In this document: positions 34,206 to 42,449 of the stretch, piece after piece
Layout: each line of letters starts with the position of its first letter
Numbering within the stretch: position 1 is the stretch's first letter
Source: Ruminococcus sp.
Lineage (GTDB): Bacteria; Bacillota; Clostridia; Oscillospirales; Acutalibacteraceae
Length of the DNA stretch: 55,548 nucleotides
Direction of reading: 5' to 3'
NCBI GenBank assembly: GCA_017473775.1
Contig: JAFUJH010000011.1
Span: forward strand, 1-55,548
Translations under genes and position numbers: made by a program
The notes under the pieces: generated by a model
The model's database searches: none
What the model was told of the DNA's origin: nothing
The model's input: only the letters and a program-made list of their open reading frames with translations

Positions 34206-36449
34206 TCAGATTTCTCTGTTTTTCTTCTGTGTGCGCTTCCTGACATATCTCAGCTGAAGCTTGGGATAGTTGGGGGAGTAGGGCTGTTCCTGAAGGAATT
34301 CGCCATCCTTAATAATAAGGATATTTTTGTATTTGTGATTTACAGCGCCGCCGCCGAATGCAACCTGGTCAGCATAGTCAACACTGAGACCGTCAATCTC
34401 CTGACTAGCAGGAAGAATCTTGTATTGCAGATGACCCGGTGCTTCAACTGCTCCATACTGACCGGTTGTATTGCCCAGCAAGGGGTTGGCAACGGGAGCG
34501 TTTGCGTCGTTGGGATTATCAACAGAAATCTTTTTAACATTCTGTACAAAAGCTGTGTTTCCGTTTGCAATAAGAATCAGGTCGCCATAGCTGCTGCTTA
34601 CGGAGCTGAGTCGGATTTTAAAGGGACCAAAGTGAGGCAAAGCTGATGCAAGGTCAATTACACCGGGATGGAATACAGTTTTTGCTTTGCAAGTGGTGGT
34701 CTTAACATTTATGGGAACGCCGTATTCAGCAATCTGATAGGAGTACAGTCTCAAATCCAGAGGAAATTTCTTTTTATAGGAATACACTATAATAAGGTAA
34801 ATCAAAACAAGAATTCCGAGAATAGTGAGAATGAAAGGAATCCAGTTACGGGGACCTGTCAGTTCAACGGTTACTCTTTCGGTAACGGTATCGCCGATAG
34901 GAGGCTCAAGTGTAACCTCAAGCTCAGTAACATAAGGAGTGAAAACCTTGAAGATACCGCCCTTGGGATGGATTGTGAATGTGCCTGAGTCGGGATTTGG
35001 TTTTATTTCAAATCGGGAGGTGAGGGGATTATCACCTGTGATTTTAAGGTTTGATTTGTTGATAAGGTCAGAAGTAAATGCGTTACCGTTTGCGTAAGGG
35101 GTGATGGTTATAAAATCTGAGTCATCCAGAGAATAAAGGTCCTCAGAAAAATTACCGCCATCAGAAACAACCATTGAGATAAGAGTCATATCCTCAAGGT
35201 CGAGAAATTCTTTATGTATATCAAGAGTAAAGCCGTCTGTAAATTGAGCATACATATCAACAACAAGGTCCTTGGAATCAATCATAAAGTCAATCTCGTT
35301 GTCATTGTAGGTTGTTCCGTTGATATCAGCAGAATAGCTTACACCGCCGTCAATGGTGGATTCGTCGATAGGCTGATTGGTAGAAGGGTCACAAATCGTG
35401 AAAACAAGCTTTGCACTTTCACCGACTCTCAGGTCCTGAGGGTCGCACTCGTTACCGTCCTGATTGTAAAAGTGAGCGGTAAGAGCAATTGCAGGCTCAA
35501 TCAGCACAACTGTATTTGATGCGTCAAGGCTGTTTGAAAAGTCAAAGGAAACCTTACCGGAAGGGATACTTCCGCCACTTTTCTCTGTAACAAAGCAGAC
35601 GGTAGAGGGAGTGTTGGTGTTAGGATTTACAACCTCATAAGCCTCGTCTGTTTTAAGGTCAGTACTGCAGGAGTAGTTTGTGATACTTGTCTTAGTCTTC
35701 TGTGCCAGAATTATAATGTTCTTGGCAGGGTAAGGAGTAGTAAAGCTGAGACTTTTTCCGTCAGAAGACAGTTTGGTGTCTGCAATCTCAATTCTGTCAG
35801 AAATGATTTTAGCAGCCTCGTTCATTGAGGTGATAACATCAGCACCTTCAACAGCACTCAGGTTATCCTTTCTGTTGCCTTGAGATATAAAGCTATAGTT
35901 ATTGATAGCTACGCAGAGAATCTGAGGATAGGTTCCGTTTTTGAGCTGTGTTTCAGAGAAGGTAACAAGGTCTGCCTCGTAGTCCATCGAAGGAGAGCCG
36001 AAGCCGCCGTCTGTTACTACTATGAGCCAGTATTCATCGTCTGAGTTGTCCTTGACATCATTTTTCAGGTCCTTCTGAGCCTGAATAACAACATCATAGG
36101 GAGTGCCGCCTTCTGCAGAAGGATAGTTGACTCGTACATTTTCAAGCATCTTGTTGCTTTTGTTTGTAAGGTCAAGCTCGCCGATTTTTGTTGACTTGGA
36201 ATTAAGAAAGTACAGATCTACCGTGTCGGTTTTGTCAGTCATTGCAAGAAGTGTCTGGAGTGAGTAGTTGGCGTCATGCTCAGAGACACCTTCCATACTG
36301 CCCGAATCATCCATAACCAGATAGATGTGCTTATCAGGTCTGGTGTAAATCGAAGCAGCAGATGTGCCGATACAGCATATGCTTACCAGAATGGACAGGC
36401 ATAAAACCCCAAGTACCAGTCGTTTTGCAATTTTTTTCAAAAAATTCAT
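34206..36449 (-). CDS. vWA-domain membrane protein, first gene of the tubulin-like operon
   Basis: The 747-aa protein has a signal peptide (about 10-32), an extracytoplasmic von Willebrand A domain at about 40-230 with a complete MIDAS (DDSGSM, D47/S49/S51, and a later VVTDGGFG), beta-sandwich domains to about 530, one TM segment (about 535-558, WIPFILTILGILVLIYLI), and a 185-residue basic cytoplasmic domain. It therefore links an outside metal-dependent adhesion domain to the cytosol, where the tubulin-like partner acts. AGGGGTG precedes ATG 36449. It is driven by a strong promoter at 36539-36567. The ligand is unknown. Confidence 0.86.
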   Translation of the reverse strand: MNFLKKIAKRLVLGVLCLSILVSICCIGTSAASIYTRPDKHIYLVMDDSGSMEGVSEHDANYSLQTLLAMTDKTDTVDLYFLNSKSTKIGELDLTNKSNKMLENVRVNYPSAEGGTPYDVVIQAQKDLKNDVKDNSDDEYWLIVVTDGGFGSPSMDYEADLVTFSETQLKNGTYPQILCVAINNYSFISQGNRKDNLSAVEGADVITSMNEAAKIISDRIEIADTKLSSDGKSLSFTTPYPAKNIIILAQKTKTSITNYSCSTDLKTDEAYEVVNPNTNTPSTVCFVTEKSGGSIPSGKVSFDFSNSLDASNTVVLIEPAIALTAHFYNQDGNECDPQDLRVGESAKLVFTICDPSTNQPIDESTIDGGVSYSADINGTTYNDNEIDFMIDSKDLVVDMYAQFTDGFTLDIHKEFLDLEDMTLISMVVSDGGNFSEDLYSLDDSDFITITPYANGNAFTSDLINKSNLKITGDNPLTSRFEIKPNPDSGTFTIHPKGGIFKVFTPYVTELEVTLEPPIGDTVTERVTVELTGPRNWIPFILTILGILVLIYLIIVYSYKKKFPLDLRLYSYQIAEYGVPINVKTTTCKAKTVFHPGVIDLASALPHFGPFKIRLSSVSSSYGDLILIANGNTAFVQNVKKISVDNPNDANAPVANPLLGNTTGQYGAVEAPGHLQYKILPASQEIDGLSVDYADQVAFGGGAVNHKYKNILIIKDGEFLQEQPYSPNYPKLQLRYVRKRTQKKNREI

Positions 36450-36538
36450 ACTTACACCCCTAAAAATATAATTATATGCCGAAAAAAGTCGGCTGAAAAT
36501 GTAAAAACTATGAACTTTATATAAATTTTAATAGAAAA

Positions 36539-36567
36539 ATAATACTACATAATGAAAGCAATGTCAA
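36539..36567 (-). promoter_or_regulatory. Promoter of the vWA/tubulin-like operon
   Basis: Perfect TTGACA (36562-36567), 17-base spacer, TATTAT (36539-36544) on the minus strand. The leader is about 80 bases and AT-rich. The rest of 36450-36714 holds no gene; a second TTGACA is at 36575-36580. Confidence 0.84.
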
Positions 36568-36714
36568 GAGAAAATGTCAAAAAATCAAACAAAAAGGACA
36601 ACTTTGTTAAATTTCTGTTGATTTGCAAAAAAGTAGGGTTTTCCTTTTGTGTACTTTAGACAATAAAAGAGAAATCGTTGAAATTTGTATCCCTGAGGTG
36701 TGTGCAAAAAGAAA

Positions 36715-36742
36715 ACCGACACTACTTTTCAGTAATGTCGGT
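36715..36742 (-). terminator. Intrinsic terminator of the PstS-like operon
   Basis: ACCGACATTACT / AGTAGTGTCGGT stem followed by TTTTCTTTTT on the minus strand. Confidence 0.85.
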
Positions 36743-36800
36743 AGGTGTCAGATATAAGTGCCGTGAAGAACTGTATCAATTGCTATGGAGTGAATTGGTC

Positions 36801-37799
36801 TTAGTTTATTCGGACATAGCCGCTTTCTTCGATGAGGGACTGGCCTTCGTCTGAGAGAAGCCAGTCGATGAGGGTGGGGATGTTCTCGTTTGTGTTGTCG
36901 GCTCTGTATATGGCGTAAAACTGTGCAATAACAGGGTAGGTGCCGTTTTGGATATTCTCGGCACTGGGGTAGACTCCGTTCATAGACAGCATCTTTACGC
37001 CTTCATTGCCAACAATGCCGTCCATATAGTAGCGGAAGGAAAATCCTATGGATGCACCTGTGATTGCAAGGGGAGACTTGGGGGCAATCTCCTCATCCTT
37101 CATAAAAGCGTTCATAGCTGATTGACTTCCACTACCTTCAAGTCGGCTTACCGGGTTGATAATTCGGTTTGCACCGCCAACCTCAGACCAGTTGGTGTAC
37201 TTACCTGAGTAAATGCCTCTTATCTGTTCGGCAGTCAGGTTATCAACAGGATTGTTCTCGTTTACAAAGAACACAAACGCCTCAAGTCCTACGGGTACAT
37301 ATACAAGCTCCACACCCTTGTCCTCTGCGTACTGTTTCTGCTCCTGAGACGGAGCGGCACAGAAAAGAATGTCCGTGGTGCCGTCCACAATGGCGGTGTA
37401 ACCTCTTACTGTGTTTTTGTACTGCATCTTGCTGTCAGGAGCAAAGTTCTCTCCGTAGAAATTATCATCAGAGAAGGTGCCTCCCTCATAGGTCACTGAG
37501 CCCTCGGGGTATACATTGTGGATTACAGATGCATACACGGGAAGGAGTGCCGCTGCACCGTCAAGCACAGGCAGGTTATCTGTAAGCTTCAGTGAGGAGT
37601 CAATCTGTGCAAGGTCGGAGTTCTCCTCAAAGGGCAGGAAGCTCTCTACATCAATCATCTTTGCCTGAGAAGCGGAGCTGAAATTATTTGCAAGCCTTTT
37701 GGTCAGGAGCATATACACGCTCAGGTTAAAGGCAAAGAAAACAACAAGTGCCAGTATCAGTGCAAGAATTTGCCTGAGAAGGAGAGTAGTCTTTTTCAT
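36801..37799 (-). CDS. Membrane-anchored PstS-like substrate-binding protein
   Basis: The 332-aa protein begins with MKKTTLLLRQ and one TM segment (about 10-32) without a lipobox, so it is an uncleaved anchor or signal. The rest is a type II periplasmic-binding fold: YPEGSVTYEGGTFSD, a DGTTDILFCAAPSQEQ stretch, LTAEQIRGIYSGKYTNWSEVGG and SRLEGSGSQSAMNAFM are the PstS phosphate-binding landmarks. No permease or ATPase of a Pst transporter is in the window, so the role may be sensing or an orphan receptor. ATG 37799 is chosen because the 46-aa gene upstream ends one base before it (TGA-T-ATG) and it starts a signal-like sequence. Confidence 0.8.
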   Translation of the reverse strand: MKKTTLLLRQILALILALVVFFAFNLSVYMLLTKRLANNFSSASQAKMIDVESFLPFEENSDLAQIDSSLKLTDNLPVLDGAAALLPVYASVIHNVYPEGSVTYEGGTFSDDNFYGENFAPDSKMQYKNTVRGYTAIVDGTTDILFCAAPSQEQKQYAEDKGVELVYVPVGLEAFVFFVNENNPVDNLTAEQIRGIYSGKYTNWSEVGGANRIINPVSRLEGSGSQSAMNAFMKDEEIAPKSPLAITGASIGFSFRYYMDGIVGNEGVKMLSMNGVYPSAENIQNGTYPVIAQFYAIYRADNTNENIPTLIDWLLSDEGQSLIEESGYVRIN

Positions 37800-37800
37800 A

Positions 37801-37941
37801 TCACCACAGCTCCTCTCCGATAAAGTAGATGATAGAGCAGTGCTGATAAGCGTAGATTGCATATATCAGATGTGCAACTGTGCACACAAGGCATAGGGCA
37901 ATGAGTGCAATCAGTATAAAGGTAAAGGTCTTTGCTTTCAT
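37801..37941 (-). CDS. 46-aa membrane micro-protein
   Basis: ATG 37941 to TGA 37801-37803 encodes MKAKTFTFILIALIALCLV... with one TM helix (about 5-28), then YAIYAYQHC and an acidic C-terminus GEELW. AAGGTGA stands five bases before the ATG. It lies between the 81-aa membrane gene (stop 9 bases upstream) and the PstS-like gene (start 1 base downstream), so it is part of the operon. No family known. Too short for routine gene calling. Confidence 0.62.
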   Translation of the reverse strand: MKAKTFTFILIALIALCLVCTVAHLIYAIYAYQHCSIIYFIGEELW

Positions 37942-37950
37942 ATCGTCACC

Positions 37951-38196
37951 TTACATATAAGCAACTACCATATACATCAGAACGATAATGGAGATGATGA
38001 ATGCAAGCATAATGACTGCGATTACTGAGGAGATTATAAGAAGTATCTTCCAGGCAGTGATTTTTGGTTTCAGTGTTGAATCAGGACATTTTTTATTTTG
38101 CTTTACAATTCTGATATACATTACCAGAGAGATAATAAAGAAAACAATAGAGAGTATGGGAATAAGGAATAATAAGATGTCGTATAAGTATACCAT
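37951..38196 (-). CDS. 81-aa two-TM protein
   Basis: The protein has two hydrophobic segments (about 3-27 and 48-80) joined by a basic loop (RIVKQNKKCPDSTLKPKITA). A strong ribosome site AAGGAGG precedes ATG 38196. It sits 27 bases after the radical-SAM stop and 9 bases before the micro-protein start, so it is co-transcribed. Unknown function. Could serve as a membrane partner of the PstS-like protein. Confidence 0.68.
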   Translation of the reverse strand: MVYLYDILLFLIPILSIVFFIISLVMYIRIVKQNKKCPDSTLKPKITAWKILLIISSVIAVIMLAFIISIIVLMYMVVAYM

Positions 38197-38223
38197 AATA
38201 GCCTCCTTTTGGATTTCTTACTG

Positions 38224-39951
38224 TTATTTTATCACATAGGATATCTGTCCGTTTTGTTTGCGGAAGTATACCATAACAGGCTTTATTGCTATCTGAGACA
38301 GGCTTTTCTTCTCGTGATATGCCTTCAGGTCTGCGTTGTAGCTTCGTACATTCATAACCATCTGCTTATCCTTGCTCATAGCATTCATATCGTTGGCAAA
38401 GGTGAATATCTCACGAAGCTTGGTGACATCCTCCTCATCATAGAGGGTTGACAGATAATTGCAGACAAGCTGAACATAGTTGTCAGTGGTGACTGAGGTG
38501 ATTTGCTCCTTTGCAATCAGAGATTCGTTGGCACTTCTGAATGCAAGGTACAGGTCAAAGAGGCGGAGTCCCTTGAACTTGTCCTCGTCCAGAGTGAGCA
38601 TAATATCGTACAAGCCTATGCAGACAGGCATAAACTTGTCAAGGTTCGCACATTTGTCCCTCAGAGGGCTTGAGTACTCGTAGTAGTAGGGGAACAGGTC
38701 GGGATGGCTTCTGACGAAATCGTAGTTTTCAGCAAGACCGAAATCTCCCACAATGTTGGATTGAGTGGTTGCAAACACCAGCGAGTCCTTGTAGAGAGAG
38801 TAGTATTCTGTACCCGGCAGGATAGCACATAGGTGGAACTGCAACCTTCCGATGCCGTTTTTGTATACATCGTAGGCAAGTTGCAGGGTCTGCTCCAGGT
38901 CCTCCTCGGTCTCGTCGGGGAAGCCGTACATAAAGGAGGAGACAGCCCTGATGTTGTGCTTTACAAGAAGCTTTGTAACCCTGAGCACATCGTCCCTTTT
39001 AATGTTCTTGTGAGCCGCCTTCTGTATACGGGGAGAGCCTGTTTCAATTCCCAGGAAAACCTCGTGAAGTCCCGAGTCCGCCATAGCACAGATGGTCTCC
39101 TCGTCCAGAGTATCTACACGGGCAGAACATATCCATTTAATGTTAAGGTTGTTATCCTTCAGAGCCTTGCAGAATTCAAGAACCCGTTTCTTGTTGGCAG
39201 TGAACAGGTCGTGATTAAGCAGAAAGCGGTTGAAGCCGTGGACTCTGTGGAAGAAGGCGATTTCCTCAACTATTTTATTGATGCTTTTAAGTCGGAAGGT
39301 ACGCTGCCAGAAAATGCTTGAGGAGCAGTAAGCACAGTTGAAGGGACAGCCTCTGCCTACCTCGATGTGAATTTCTGAGTTTTTGTCTGCTCCCATAATA
39401 CTGTCGGGGACTATGGAATAGTCAATGTCGGGATTTTTGTCAAGGTCGGGAATCAGTGCAGGACGGGGAGTGCGTATAATATTGCCGTCCTTGTTTTTGT
39501 ATGTAAGTCCGCAGATGTCGCTCACATCCTCGCCGCCAAGCAGAGAACTTACCAAGGGGTATATGGTAGTCTCGCCTTCGCCGCTTGAGCAGTAGTCAAC
39601 CCAAGGAATCTCCCTTATAGTCTCAAGGGATGAGGCATCTGCCTGAGGTCCGCCGAAGATGATTATCAAGTCTTGTCGCTGAGCCTTGAGCCTCTCGGCG
39701 ATTCTGATGTTAGCAAGGAAGCAGTCACACCTGCAGTAGAAGGAGACGATAGTAGGATTGCGGCTCAGAATGTTGGCAGCGGTCTGCTCAACAAAGTCAG
39801 AAAAGCCCCCGTCACTGTCAGCCTCAAAGTATCTGTAAATATCTGTGTTTATTCCATTTTGCCTGAGGATTGTGCACAGCAACAGGGTGCCGCCGCTTTC
39901 CTCGCGGAGGGTTGGCTTTTTGGATGGAATAACAAATAGAATATCAAGCAT
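38224..39951 (-). CDS. B12-binding-like radical-SAM protein
   Basis: The 575-aa protein has the layout of the BchE/cobalamin-dependent radical-SAM class: an N-terminal Rossmann-like domain (1-130) including IIIFGGPQADASS and SSGEGETTIYPLV, the cluster motif CPFNCAYC (C202, C206, C209), and a TIM-barrel core (GSPRIQKAAHK, FMYGFPDETEEDLEQ). The DxHxxG cobalamin ligand is not visible in the N-terminal domain, so B12 binding is uncertain. The C-terminal 150 residues are unknown. Such enzymes methylate or rearrange carbon centres. ATG 39951 follows GGAGAG. It leads an operon with two micro membrane proteins and a PstS-like protein. Confidence 0.82.
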   Translation of the reverse strand: MLDILFVIPSKKPTLREESGGTLLLCTILRQNGINTDIYRYFEADSDGGFSDFVEQTAANILSRNPTIVSFYCRCDCFLANIRIAERLKAQRQDLIIIFGGPQADASSLETIREIPWVDYCSSGEGETTIYPLVSSLLGGEDVSDICGLTYKNKDGNIIRTPRPALIPDLDKNPDIDYSIVPDSIMGADKNSEIHIEVGRGCPFNCAYCSSSIFWQRTFRLKSINKIVEEIAFFHRVHGFNRFLLNHDLFTANKKRVLEFCKALKDNNLNIKWICSARVDTLDEETICAMADSGLHEVFLGIETGSPRIQKAAHKNIKRDDVLRVTKLLVKHNIRAVSSFMYGFPDETEEDLEQTLQLAYDVYKNGIGRLQFHLCAILPGTEYYSLYKDSLVFATTQSNIVGDFGLAENYDFVRSHPDLFPYYYEYSSPLRDKCANLDKFMPVCIGLYDIMLTLDEDKFKGLRLFDLYLAFRSANESLIAKEQITSVTTDNYVQLVCNYLSTLYDEEDVTKLREIFTFANDMNAMSKDKQMVMNVRSYNADLKAYHEKKSLSQIAIKPVMVYFRKQNGQISYVIK

Positions 39952-39988
39952 AATAAAACTCTCCGACATCGGAATTGTATATAATTCA

Positions 39989-40017
39989 ATTATAGCAATG
40001 TACAGCCTAAATTGCAA
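39989..40017 (-). promoter_or_regulatory. Promoter of the radical-SAM operon
   Basis: Minus-strand TTGCAA (40012-40017), 17-base spacer, perfect TATAAT (39989-39994). Confidence 0.72.
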
Positions 40018-40077
40018 GGAGTGTTGTTTGTTGACAAAACAAAGCACAGCTTGTATAGAAAATAAAATAATACCTGC

Positions 40078-40113
40078 AAAAAACAAACCGCCTGAGCAAC
40101 TCAGACGGTTTGA
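40078..40113 (-). terminator. Intrinsic terminator
   Basis: AAACCGTCTGAG / CTCAGGCGGTTT stem followed by GTTTTTTG on the minus strand. It would end the PAS-SARP regulator transcript (stop at 40382). Confidence 0.82.
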
Positions 40114-40152
40114 AGATAATTATCTTATAGAATAAATGAATTCTTTATATTC

Positions 40153-40257
40153 CACAGAATGAAGAAGGGTGAGGCAATCAGCACAAAAACTCTGGATGCA
40201 CTTTGCTATGCACTGGACTGCGCCGTCTGCGATATAATAGAATTTGTAAAAGAATAA
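40153..40257 (+). pseudogene. 5'-truncated copy of a small Cro/C1-type HTH gene
   Basis: The frame HRMKKGEAISTKTLDALC... through DIIEFVKE and stop reproduces the second half of the intact 66-aa HTH protein at 53665-53865 (differing at a few residues, for example N to S and D to C). The first half is missing. A terminator follows the stop in the same arrangement as in the intact copy. The first ATG at 40159 lacks a ribosome site, so it is probably not expressed. Confidence 0.72.
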
Positions 40258-40293
40258 GCACCTGAATCCGTTGTGAATGGAGTCAGGTGCTTA
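40257..40293 (+). terminator. Intrinsic terminator after the HTH remnant
   Basis: AGCACCTGAATCCG / TGGAGTCAGGTGCT stem (some mismatches), directly after the remnant stop codon. It matches in position and sequence style the terminator after the intact copy at 53864. Confidence 0.7.
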
Positions 40294-40299
40294 TGTGTT

Positions 40300-40346
40300 T
40301 TTAGTGATGCTACGCATTGACGGAGTGATATTTTTGCTGACGCAAA
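40300..40346. repeat. Short degenerate copy of hairpin-array type 2 edge
   Basis: TTTAGTGAT, then CGGAGTGATATTTTTGC, reproduces the edge at 52241-52280 (TTTAGTGAT ... CGGAGGGATGTTTTTTGC) with similar spacing. It is followed by one hairpin-like unit only. It lies next to the HTH remnant, and the full array lies near the intact HTH gene. The rest of 40347-40381 shows nothing I recognise. Confidence 0.45.
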
Positions 40347-40381
40347 TCTAATATTATATTCGCAAGTTGAGCAAAGAAAGA

Positions 40382-42367
40382 TTAATAGAACATATTTCCC
40401 ATAAGTTCGGCAAGGGTGGTTTCACCCCAACTGTAGTTGGAAAGGTAACTGCCCTTAAAAAGCGAGGAGTGTTCTTCTTTGCCTGTCAGGTAGTCGAAAA
40501 GGTCGCACTGAACCTTTTCGGTAACGATTCTTCGCTTGCCGTCTACAACCTCAACAACATCTGAGATGCCGTATTCCTCAAGGGTGTTTTTAAGCCTCAG
40601 GGCAACCTTGCGGTAACGGGAAAGTGTAACAGGAGTAACAGGCTCATCCTCCCATAAAAAGCTTATGGCTTCCTCGCTTGTGACGAAGCCTCCCTTGCGG
40701 TCAACCAGAAGTGCAAAAAGCTCCTTGCTTTTTTTATTGCGGAAGGCAACGGCTTTGTCGTCAACAAACACATCGAAATAGCCGAAGGTACGGATAGAAA
40801 CCGTGCCTTTTTTGCTGTGCTCGTCAACTTTGTCTTTGCTCTGTTCATCAACATTGTAAAGCAGAACATAACGGGGAGAAGCATTCGGGGATTTAGGCGA
40901 GCAGATTGCTTTGATACGGCGGTTTTCCTTACGACTTAAATCAAAGTATGTAAACTCTGCCTCACCTGTTCGCAGAAGCTCAGATAAGACCTCTAAGTCA
41001 ACATCGCTTCTGGAAACAAACTCGCTTATAGGAGTACCCTTCTGCATCAAAGGGAGCCACGCTTCCTTGTCTATGCCGAAAAATTCACAGGCGTTTTCAC
41101 TGGTATATAGCGGAGTTACCATATCGCCCATTACCTCGAAAGCAGCTATACCCTCAGAAAATCTTAAAACAAGCTCCTGCATATTTTCTTTAAGATGAAT
41201 ATTTTCGTTTCTGAGTGCAAGAGCTTCCTCGGAGTCTGAAACACAACGGCAACAGTAAAGGCTTTTTGTGTCGTCGGTTTTAATAAAAACGCCGATGTAG
41301 GTTTTAACCTTGCCATCGGAGGAAATTCCCCTGTAGGTAATCTGATGGGGCTTGGTGCCGTCGTACAGTTTCTTCTCCTTGAAAGCTATAAAGTAATCAC
41401 GGATAGAGCGACGGTCTTCTTCAACCACTGTATCTGTAATCCACTTTTCGGTGGCTTCGTCCATTTGCATCGGGATATTTTCTATCCAACGGAACATAGG
41501 CGAATCCTTGCCGTAAAGACAGGTTACAGTGTTGTCCCTCAGGTTATATTCAAAAATCTTGTCATAAACATCGGAAAGTGCCTTGATGTAACGCTTTTCT
41601 TCACTTATCTTCTTGGCACGGTGTCGCTCGGTTACATCCATACATACGCTCTGGAACTCTTCAACTCCTTGTTCGTTTTTGCATTTGGTAACCCAACCGA
41701 AAATATGGGCCCTTGTGCCGTCACAACGAAGAAGTGTCATCTCACCTGCAATAGGTGCACCTGCGGTATAGACGCGGTTGAGGTAAAGTGTAAAACGACG
41801 CCTGTCCTCCATAGGAATCATAAGGAAGATGTTGTCTTTGCAAAGCTCCATGTAATCCATTTCGCCGTCCTTTGTTTCGGGGAAACGGAGAATGTCCATC
41901 ATCCGTTTATTGATGTATGTCAGTTTAGGATGCTTTTCACAGGTGTATTTTAAAAATCCGCAGGGAACTGTGTCGCTTAAAAACCGCAGATTGTCGTTTT
42001 CTTTTTTTATCTCTGTAATATCCGTAAGCACCGAATAACCCACCGACTCGTTGTTTTCGAGAAGTCTTGAGGTAGTAGTGTCGCTGACTGAGATATAGGT
42101 ACCATCGCTTTTTTTAAGTCGGTACTCCAGAGTTTTTGTCTGAGGCTTCTCGGACAATTCTTTGATAAATTCTCCGAAAGCCTTTTTGTCATCTTCATGA
42201 ATAAGCTCGGGATAAACAGTTAAAAGTTCTGAAGTCTGAAAGCCTGTCATAGTGGCTAAATTTTCGCTTGCGTAACTTAATAAAACACAAGAAGTCAGAG
42301 CATAAACATGAAATCCGCTTATGCTCTGACCTAATATATCATCTGTAAATATAGGTGTGTTGTTCAT
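40382..42367 (-). CDS. PAS-domain sensor fused to SARP-like DNA-binding domain
   Basis: The 661-aa cytoplasmic protein has two or three PAS-like domains (FMNNTPIFTDDIL start; KSDGTYISVSDTTTSRLL; LRCDGTRAHIFGWVTKC; a further one at about 420-520) and ends (about 540-661) in a winged helix of SARP/AfsR type: SIRTFGYFDVFVDDKAVAFRN, SKELFALLVDRKGGFVTSEE, and a BTAD-like helix. No kinase or GGDEF domain is present. It could sense a ligand and act directly on DNA. ATG 42367 follows AAGGAGA. It lies downstream of the fatty-acid operon and the acyl-CoA synthetase, on the same strand but with its own promoter and palindrome. Confidence 0.8.
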   Translation of the reverse strand: MNNTPIFTDDILGQSISGFHVYALTSCVLLSYASENLATMTGFQTSELLTVYPELIHEDDKKAFGEFIKELSEKPQTKTLEYRLKKSDGTYISVSDTTTSRLLENNESVGYSVLTDITEIKKENDNLRFLSDTVPCGFLKYTCEKHPKLTYINKRMMDILRFPETKDGEMDYMELCKDNIFLMIPMEDRRRFTLYLNRVYTAGAPIAGEMTLLRCDGTRAHIFGWVTKCKNEQGVEEFQSVCMDVTERHRAKKISEEKRYIKALSDVYDKIFEYNLRDNTVTCLYGKDSPMFRWIENIPMQMDEATEKWITDTVVEEDRRSIRDYFIAFKEKKLYDGTKPHQITYRGISSDGKVKTYIGVFIKTDDTKSLYCCRCVSDSEEALALRNENIHLKENMQELVLRFSEGIAAFEVMGDMVTPLYTSENACEFFGIDKEAWLPLMQKGTPISEFVSRSDVDLEVLSELLRTGEAEFTYFDLSRKENRRIKAICSPKSPNASPRYVLLYNVDEQSKDKVDEHSKKGTVSIRTFGYFDVFVDDKAVAFRNKKSKELFALLVDRKGGFVTSEEAISFLWEDEPVTPVTLSRYRKVALRLKNTLEEYGISDVVEVVDGKRRIVTEKVQCDLFDYLTGKEEHSSLFKGSYLSNYSWGETTLAELMGNMFY

Positions 42368-42379
42368 AGTGTCTCCTTG

Positions 42380-42423
42380 ATGCGGTATGGTACTATTGTA
42401 CCATACTTTTTCTCGCATCGCAA
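42380..42423 (-). promoter_or_regulatory. Promoter with palindromic operator of the PAS-SARP gene
   Basis: Minus-strand TTGCGA (42418-42423), 17-base spacer, TACAAT (42395-42400). A palindrome ATGGTAC-TATT-GTACCAT (42387-42404) covers the -10, and outer arms GATGCG / CGCATC (42379-42419) extend it. This is a likely autoregulatory site. Confidence 0.62.
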
Positions 42424-42449
42424 TTAAAGAAGAGGTGAAAGTTAAAGTT

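Noticed and set aside
40033-40061. Plus-strand TTGACA-17-TATAGA as promoter of the HTH remnant
   Set aside because: It reads into a truncated gene through a minus-strand terminator and overlaps the minus-strand promoter region of the radical-SAM operon. It could be chance.
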